64,000 nt of DNA, from contig NZ_JASNNW010000010.1 in NCBI RefSeq assembly GCF_030165005.1, forward strand, positions 124,001 to 188,000, given 5' to 3'. The notes below the pieces were generated by a model. It did no database searches and was not told where the DNA came from. It saw only the letters and a program-made list of their open reading frames with translations. The stretch is from Blastococcus capsensis (GTDB taxonomy: Bacteria > Actinomycetota > Actinomycetes > Mycobacteriales > Geodermatophilaceae). The position numbers and the translations under genes are program-made. Below are positions 58,490 to 64,000 of this stretch, in pieces (positions within the stretch are counted from its first letter, which is position 1; the number at the start of each line of letters is the position of its first letter).

Positions 58490-59475
58490 GTGGCCGAGCT
58501 CGCGGTGCACACCTCCACCGCACGGGCCTGCGCGCTGCTGGGCTGGTCTCGGGCCACTACCGCGCCCAAAAGCCACGAACCGACCGCCGGGCGCGACCGC
58601 GGCCGGCCCCACCGAACGCGCTGACCGACGCCGAACGCGAGGCTGTGCTGGCCAGGCTGAACAGCTCCCGGTTCGCCGACAAGTCCGTGGCCCAGACCTG
58701 GGCCACCCCTGCTCGACGAGGGCGAGTACCTGTGCTCGATGTCGACCATGCACCGGCTGCTGCGCGCGGCCGGGCAGGCCGGGGAGCGCCGCCGGCAGGC
58801 CCCACTCACCCGCCGCGGACCAAGCCTGAGCTGATGGCCACCGCACCCGGGCAGGTTTGGAGCTGGGACATCACCAAGCTGCGCGGTCCGCAGCGCGGCG
58901 TCTACTACGACCTCTACGTCGTGCTCGATATCTTCTCCCGCTACGTCGTCGGCTTCACCGTCGCCGCCCGCGAGGACGCCAAGATCGCCAGGGCGCTGAT
59001 CGCCGACGCGGTGACCGTGCACGGCGCACCGAACAGCGTGCACGCCGACCGCGGCACCTCCATGACCTCCAAGCCGGTCGCCCAGCTGCTGGTCGACCTC
59101 GGCGTGGCTCGCAGCCATTCGCGGCCGCACGTCTCCAATGACAACCCGTTCAGCGAGGCGCAGTTCAAGACGTTGAAGTACGCCCCGGCCTTCCCCGACC
59201 AGTTCGGCTGCCTGGCCGACGCCCGCGCGTTCTGCGAGACGTTCTTCGCCTACTACAACCACGAGCACAGGCACAGCGGCCTGGGTCTGCAAACCCCGGC
59301 CTCGGTGCATCACGGCACCGCCGGCGAGATCCGCGCCCAGCGGGCCGCCACCCTGGGGGCCGCCTACGCGGCCAACCCGGCCCGCTTAGGCCGCCGGCGC
59401 CCGACCCCACCTCAGCTACCGACCGCGGCCTGGATCAACCAGCCCAGCAGGGAGGCCCTCATCCAGAGCAACTAA
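58490..59475 (+). pseudogene. IS3-type orfB transposase with several frameshifts
   Basis: GTG 58490 starts a frame that stops at 58624. The next part (ALTDAEREAVLARLNSSRFA) is in another frame. A third segment, LLDEGEYLCSMSTMHRLLRA, follows near 58,700 and the frame changes again near 58,800. From there the DDE catalytic core is intact: WSWDITKL, HADRGTSM and NDNPFSEAQFKTLKYAPAFP. So all three acidic residues exist but the N-terminus is broken; the enzyme is probably inactive. Confidence 0.75.
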
Positions 59476-59493
59476 CGCGATCTTGTCTCAACC

Positions 59494-59889
59494 GGCTTGA
59501 CACCTTCCGCGGTCGGACAAGATCGAGATCGTTGGCTGTTGCCGCCTCTGCACGTGCTGCTTCCATAGGTGCCTGCTGCGACGAGCACAGGCGTCAACGA
59601 AGCAGTGACGCCCGACGCTGACCAAACTGTCACCAACACATGGGGGCGCCCCCACCCGCGACCAGGAGCCGGCCCGTCGCCTGCCTTCCGGTGGGCCGCG
59701 GCTAAGCACCCCGCCCCGTCGGCGCAGGGCCGTCCTCGCCCGGGCGACGTGGCCAGGGCGGCGGACCAGCTTCGGCGTCATGTTGCCGCGGCCCTCGGTC
59801 GTCCGCGACGGGACGGTCCACGTCCTTGTATCGCTGTGAGACGTGACAGGTAAGGATCGGGCCAGCACGACGCTGTGGGAAGGGCCCGG
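59494..59889. other. 396-base gap
   Basis: Apart from the small inverted repeat at the right IS end, nothing is supported. Confidence 0.5.
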
Positions 59890-60336
59890 GTGTTGCACAT
59901 CGATCTACCGGCTGACCTGAACTTCGTGGACGACGATGGACTGAACCTGGCTCGAGTCCCTGACACGGGCGCGCCCACCGCTGGCGCTGTCGTCGTCGCC
60001 GGGACCGCAACGGCGTGGTCCTGGGCTGTGGTCGTAGACGTCGAGGGCGGGTGGGTGCGTTTCCGGCCTACCGCTGCTCCCGGCCGCGAGGTGAACACGG
60101 TGACGGACCGCCCGACTCGCGTGGCGGCGGACCAGATGGATGCGGCCGCGGCCGAAGGGGAGCGGCAGTCCGGTGAGCGGGTGAACGCCGAGCTGGATGC
60201 GTCCATCTCTGAGGCGGTCCGCACCATCCGCTTCGGCGAGGTCCTTGCTGCCCGCGGCGTGACCGCGGTCGCCCTCGACGAGCACGGCCGGCTGACGCGC
60301 TACCACCCGGACGGCGCCACCAGTCCGCTCGAGTAG
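59890..60336 (+). CDS. Hypothetical protein
   Basis: A 148-residue protein. GGAAGGG at 59878-59884, five bases upstream, favours GTG 59890 over GTG 59875. VLHIDLPADLNFVDDDGLNL and TAWSWAVVVDVEGGWVRFRP suggest an N-terminal beta-rich domain, and the C-terminal half (AEGERQSGERVNAELDASIS) is helical. No family is recognised. It is flanked by the IS remnant and the DUF932 gene. Confidence 0.55.
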   Translation: MLHIDLPADLNFVDDDGLNLARVPDTGAPTAGAVVVAGTATAWSWAVVVDVEGGWVRFRPTAAPGREVNTVTDRPTRVAADQMDAAAAEGERQSGERVNAELDASISEAVRTIRFGEVLAARGVTAVALDEHGRLTRYHPDGATSPLE

Positions 60337-60540
60337 CGCACCCGGGTGCCTTCCGACCTCGAGGACGGCCCGAGCAAGGGCGCGCCCTGTGGATCTGCCC
60401 CCAGGGCAGCTCTGGCGGCCCGGCGGCGCCCCGCCGCGTGAGCGTGCGCGGCGCCTACGCCGTCACCCGCCACGCCGATACAAGGTCCACGTCTGTGAAC
60501 AGCGCGTCACTCACTGCCCAGGCGGCCGTTCAGCCGATGA

Positions 60541-61608
60541 TTGACGCATGCTGCGCGCTGCCTCCCCGAGCGGGACGTCCCGGTGGTGAGCTTCCGGGAT
60601 GCCGGAGGCGGGTTCTTCCTCGACCTGCGGCGCGCAAGTCGCCTGCCCGAGGAAGGACTGCCACTGCTGCGCTTCATCGGCGTTCAGCGAGGCGTGGCTC
60701 TGCCGGACCTCTTGTGGTCCGACCAGATGACGGACTCGGACGTGGTTCTCGCAGGAGCCGGCCTTCGGTGGGCAGTGAGCCGCCGGATGGTGCTGGTGCC
60801 GGACGCTGACGGCGAGCCAGGCGCCGCACGGGGATACCGCGCCCTGGTGCGGCCCGACACCGACAAGGTGATGTCCGTGGTGACGTCGGCCTACCGGGTG
60901 GCCGACAACTTCTGGGTCGCAAGGGCCGCTGTCATGCTCGCCTCGCAGTTGGAGCGGTCCGCCGCTCTTGTCGGCGCCTGCTCGTTCGGCAGGAACGACG
61001 AGCGAACCGTCTTCGTCGTCCGGGCGCGCGCGTCGAACGACAGGGCGCTGCTGGTCCTCGTGTACAACTCGCACGGAGGCGAGGGCGCGGTGCGTTTCTT
61101 CGTGGCCGAGGCGGACCGCACCGCCGGGACGCTCCTGACGCCGGACGTGCCGCACGCTGCGGTGTCGGTGCCGCACGTCGGCGACATGGAGGAGCGGCTG
61201 GACCTGCTGCGCTATCGCGAGCTCGTGCCGAACTACGTGGCGGAGTCCGAGACGGCGTGGGCCCGCATGCAGGACCAGCTCTGGTCTCCCCGGCACACCA
61301 AGGCACTAATCAAGGATCTGTGGGGGAGCCCCCGGCCCGCTGCTGTCATCGAGGGACGGGAGGTCCAGCCCGGCGAGAGCTGGTCCCGGCACCCGCGTGA
61401 GCACCTCCTACGGTCATTGGACGACTTCGACAACGCGGCCGACGCCTACCGCTGGCTCTGCTTCTACGTCGACCACCAGTCGGAGGCGCGGGAGCGCGGC
61501 GACCTGACGGAGGACCGCGACGAGCGGCTGGCCCTCGGTGCCGGCTGGCGGCTCAAGCAGCGGATCTGGCGATGGATCATGGACACCGTGATTGCCGACG
61601 GCGCCTGA
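60541..61608 (+). CDS. DUF932-family protein
   Basis: A ~355-residue protein resembling DUF932/phage-plasmid-like (TIGR03299-type) proteins: RALVRPDTDKVMSVVTSAYR, VGACSFGRNDERTVFVVRAR and VLVYNSHGGEGAVRFFVAEA. Such proteins are frequent on phages and mobile elements, with no settled function. The start is uncertain: TTG 60541 or GTG 60583/60586. It is convergent with the helicase-nuclease gene. Confidence 0.65.
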   Translation: MTHAARCLPERDVPVVSFRDAGGGFFLDLRRASRLPEEGLPLLRFIGVQRGVALPDLLWSDQMTDSDVVLAGAGLRWAVSRRMVLVPDADGEPGAARGYRALVRPDTDKVMSVVTSAYRVADNFWVARAAVMLASQLERSAALVGACSFGRNDERTVFVVRARASNDRALLVLVYNSHGGEGAVRFFVAEADRTAGTLLTPDVPHAAVSVPHVGDMEERLDLLRYRELVPNYVAESETAWARMQDQLWSPRHTKALIKDLWGSPRPAAVIEGREVQPGESWSRHPREHLLRSLDDFDNAADAYRWLCFYVDHQSEARERGDLTEDRDERLALGAGWRLKQRIWRWIMDTVIADGA

Positions 61609-61661
61609 CCTGACCTTTCCCGTCAGGTGAAGAGCTGGTCCTGGACGACCGCACTGGTGCG

Positions 61662-64000
61662 TCAGAACAGGGAGTCAGCTGCGTGCTCTTCGTCGAGGGA
61701 TTTCGCAAGGGGTACCACGGCAGAAAGGACTTGTGCTGCCGGTCCGGTGAGCCGACCCCGTCCGAGGCGATGCAGCACATCGCGGAACAGCGATTCCACG
61801 CTGTCCCAGCCCGACACGGCCGCAGCCTCACGCAGCAGGCATGCCAGCTCCATCGGCGGTACCTGATCGAGGGTTCGCGGCCCGAGCTGCCGGACGGTGA
61901 CCGCGTTCTGGCCGGGCAAGCGGTAGGTGCGGAGTTTCACGCCCGCCTGCCCGAGCGGGTTGTCGGCGATCAGGATGCCCTTTCGGACGGCGTAGGAGAT
62001 GGCGGCGTTGAGCGCATGCGCGATCTGCCTGTCCACGCGGTGCCCACCGGACGCGAGGACGTACGCGCTGTGCATGCGGGACCCCAGGACGGGACCCTCT
62101 ATAGCGACGATGTCCCGCAGGGCGTCGACCAGCTCTGCGCGGGTGGCGGTCAGGGCCGGAACCAGGCCACCTTCGAAGGCTGGATAGGCCGGCAGCACAG
62201 GTAGTGCAGGCCTACGTTCTGGTTCCAGCGACGGCCTCGCGCTAGATGAGGATCCCGGGTCATCCAGGTCGGCCTGCATGTGCGCGGCCACGCTCGGCAG
62301 CTCCGGGGTGTAGGAGGCCTCCGGAGGGCCTGCCTCGGCCTCCTGCATCTCCTCCTGGACGGCTTCTGGCACCGCCGCGCCGGCGGTGTCTGGCCCGCCC
62401 ACGGTGAAGAGGGCGAGGTCAGAGGCATCGACGCCTTCGGGGGCCGCAGTGCCCGGCTCCGGCTCCTCGTCGTCCTCCTCATCCACGAGGACCTCGGCCA
62501 GCCACCCGGAGGGTCGGATGTCCAGCTCGTCGAGCGTGGCCCACAGCCGCGCCAGAACGGCGTGCTGGTCGACGTAGAACGCCGATTCGCGGATGCGGAA
62601 GAACTGCCAGCCGCACCGCTCCAGGTCCCGCTGGCGGGCCAGGTCGCGTTCGTAGGCCTCGGGACCGTGCCACGTGTCGCCGTCGCACTCGATGGCGAGC
62701 TTTCCCTTGGAGCCGACGACGACAAGGTCGAGGTTGTATCCGTTGCTCGGGAACTGCGGGATGACGGTGAAGCCCCGGTCGACCAGCCGGTTGTACACGC
62801 GCTGCTCGAACAGCGAGTCGAACGGCTCCACCCGGATGTCTTCCGGCACGGGCGAGCTGGCTGCGTCCCCCTCCTCGGCACGGGTTCGGCCGATGACCCC
62901 GTAGCAGTAGTCGAGCAGGTGGTGGCGCATGTCGTCGGGGTTGGGCAGCTGGTCCAGCCTGACGGAGTGGAACACCCAGAGCTGGTCCTTGGCGCGGGAA
63001 GCGGCCACGTTGTAGCGCTGCGTGTACATCTCGGCCGTGAGAGCGCCGAGACGCTGCCCCGGCTCGGGAGCGGAAACCATGGACAGGAAGACCACGTCGC
63101 GTTCGGATCCCTGGAAGTCGGCGGCGTCTCCGCAGCGCAGATCCCGCGCGGTCCACTCTTCGGCTGGAATGCGCTCCAGGAGGGCGGCTTCGATGCGCCG
63201 TGCTTGGGTCTTGCCCATGAGTGACACGACTCCGAAGGTCAGACCGTCGTAGCGAGGATCCGCCAGGCACTTCTCGAGCTGGGCCACGATGGCGTCCACT
63301 TCGGCCGGGTTGACCTTGTTGCCGGAAGGGCCCTGCTCGTATCCGTCGACGACATGGACCGCCTTGATGGGCTCGAGCCGATCCGCACCGTACTGGCGCA
63401 CCGGGACGAGCCGGATGTTGTCCGGCTCGTAGGCGATGCGGTTGGAGAAGCCGATGATCTCGGGCACGCAGCGACGGTGTTCGACCAGGGTCAGCTTGGA
63501 CCCAAAGCGCATGTTCGCCTCGTCGAACAGCGACCGCTTCGGGTCCTGCCAGGACGCCTTGTACCGGTCGTCGTGGAGGTAGATGTTCGCGAGGTCGCGC
63601 AGCTGCTGCTGGTCGACTCCGACGGCGGTGGGGGAGACCTGCTTGTCGTCGCCGATCACGACGATTTTCGGCGCCAGGTACTGGAGGAACGTGGCCTCCA
63701 GGCCTGCCTGGGAGGCCTCGTCGACGATGACCACGTCGAACATGTTCTGGCTGATCCGCAGCTGCTCGGCGATGCGGTAGATCGGCATGATCCACACCGG
63801 GACCGCTGGTCGGCAACGGTCCATCGCGACGCGAATCTCGCCGCGTCGCGCGATGGCGTACTTGCCGGTGCCCCGGCCGAGCCTGCGGACCAGCTGGGCG
63901 TACTGAGTCAGATCTGCCCGGGACTGCCCGGTCAGTCGAGAGGGGGACAGGGCGTGGTCCCAGGCCCGGGTTGCGGCCAGGACCTCGATGTCGCGCCGCA
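61662..64000 (-). CDS. Superfamily 1 helicase with restriction-endonuclease-like domain (5' end outside window)
   Basis: At least 778 residues are visible; the N-terminus lies beyond the window. FDVVIVDEASQAGLEATFLQ is the Walker B/motif II and VIGDDKQVSPT motif III; VEHRRCVPEIIGFSN, DAADFQGSERDVVFLSMVSA and QRYNVAASRAKDQLWVFHSV are motifs IV-VI of UPF1-like helicases. Next is a Vsr/REase-like domain: AIECDGDTWHGPEAYERDLA followed by RDLERCGWQFFRIRESAF. The last ~250 residues form a separate domain with winged-helix-like character. Such fusions are found in defence islands; cleavage is inferred. Confidence 0.8.
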   Translation of the reverse strand, partial: RRDIEVLAATRAWDHALSPSRLTGQSRADLTQYAQLVRRLGRGTGKYAIARRGEIRVAMDRCRPAVPVWIMPIYRIAEQLRISQNMFDVVIVDEASQAGLEATFLQYLAPKIVVIGDDKQVSPTAVGVDQQQLRDLANIYLHDDRYKASWQDPKRSLFDEANMRFGSKLTLVEHRRCVPEIIGFSNRIAYEPDNIRLVPVRQYGADRLEPIKAVHVVDGYEQGPSGNKVNPAEVDAIVAQLEKCLADPRYDGLTFGVVSLMGKTQARRIEAALLERIPAEEWTARDLRCGDAADFQGSERDVVFLSMVSAPEPGQRLGALTAEMYTQRYNVAASRAKDQLWVFHSVRLDQLPNPDDMRHHLLDYCYGVIGRTRAEEGDAASSPVPEDIRVEPFDSLFEQRVYNRLVDRGFTVIPQFPSNGYNLDLVVVGSKGKLAIECDGDTWHGPEAYERDLARQRDLERCGWQFFRIRESAFYVDQHAVLARLWATLDELDIRPSGWLAEVLVDEEDDEEPEPGTAAPEGVDASDLALFTVGGPDTAGAAVPEAVQEEMQEAEAGPPEASYTPELPSVAAHMQADLDDPGSSSSARPSLEPERRPALPVLPAYPAFEGGLVPALTATRAELVDALRDIVAIEGPVLGSRMHSAYVLASGGHRVDRQIAHALNAAISYAVRKGILIADNPLGQAGVKLRTYRLPGQNAVTVRQLGPRTLDQVPPMELACLLREAAAVSGWDSVESLFRDVLHRLGRGRLTGPAAQVLSAVVPLAKSLDEEHAADSLF

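Larger units (their letters stand above)
57660..59493 (+). mobile_element. Decayed IS3-family element
   Basis: Contains IS3-type orfA and a broken orfB. Possible terminal inverted repeats are GGTTGAGAC at 57660-57668 and GTCTCAACC at 59485-59493, only 9 bp, so the ends are tentative; the ~1.8-kb length is long for IS3. A CGATCTTGTC/GACAAGATCG inverted repeat (59478-59487 and 59516-59525) sits at the right end. Confidence 0.5.

Overview
The window is very GC-rich actinobacterial DNA with dense genes and many GTG starts and ATGA/GTGA overlaps. The gene content (a cytochrome oxidase I-III fusion, an olefin cluster with a fused oleBC, LVIVD and short-chain fatty-acid transporter genes) fits Geodermatophilaceae (Blastococcus, Geodermatophilus or relatives). 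An in-frame UAG at a catalytic cysteine, followed by a SECIS-like hairpin, points the same way, because UAG is an established selenocysteine codon in Geodermatophilus and Blastococcus. The genus is an inference; no rRNA or tRNA gene was recognised.

Positions 1-32,470 look mostly like core chromosome. They hold a patatin/PlsC lipid pair, an endonuclease V homologue without its metal ligands, a MaoC-like protein, a cold-shock-like protein, and metNIQ behind a short leader ORF. A phospholipase D, an aa3 oxidase operon (ctaC, ctaDE fusion, a small membrane protein, a CtaG-like protein) and a zinc alcohol dehydrogenase/SDR pair follow. Then come two hydrolases, the oleA-oleBC-oleD operon (head-to-head fatty-acid condensation to long-chain olefins), a secreted LVIVD protein, a fatty-acid transporter and a secreted subtilisin. 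Several decayed genes lie between these blocks.

Positions 32,470-46,300 are more mosaic. They hold an MFS transporter, a LuxR regulator divergent from an acylating aldehyde dehydrogenase operon, a remnant of a TIGR02680 (Wadjet-like) gene, an intact vapBC pair, a MerB-like gene read through UAG, a methyltransferase, a CrtA-like monooxygenase, a secreted nuclease-fold enzyme and a PD40 lipoprotein. A dispersed repeat of about 38-52 bp first appears here.

Positions 46,300-64,000 look like a defence and mobile island. They hold a vapBC pair broken by two frameshifts, a TOTE-like primase-helicase, two small toxin-antitoxin-like pairs, and a 1476-residue NACHT NTPase with about twenty 36-residue repeats. 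The NACHT gene sits between two direct copies of a ~105-bp repeat and is followed by a decayed IS3-family element, a DUF932 protein and a large helicase-nuclease that runs off the window. Three of the toxin-antitoxin loci are each followed by the dispersed repeat.

The two strongest leads are the UAG-encoded selenoprotein candidate (39,840-40,505) and the repeat-bounded NACHT gene (53,196-57,626).
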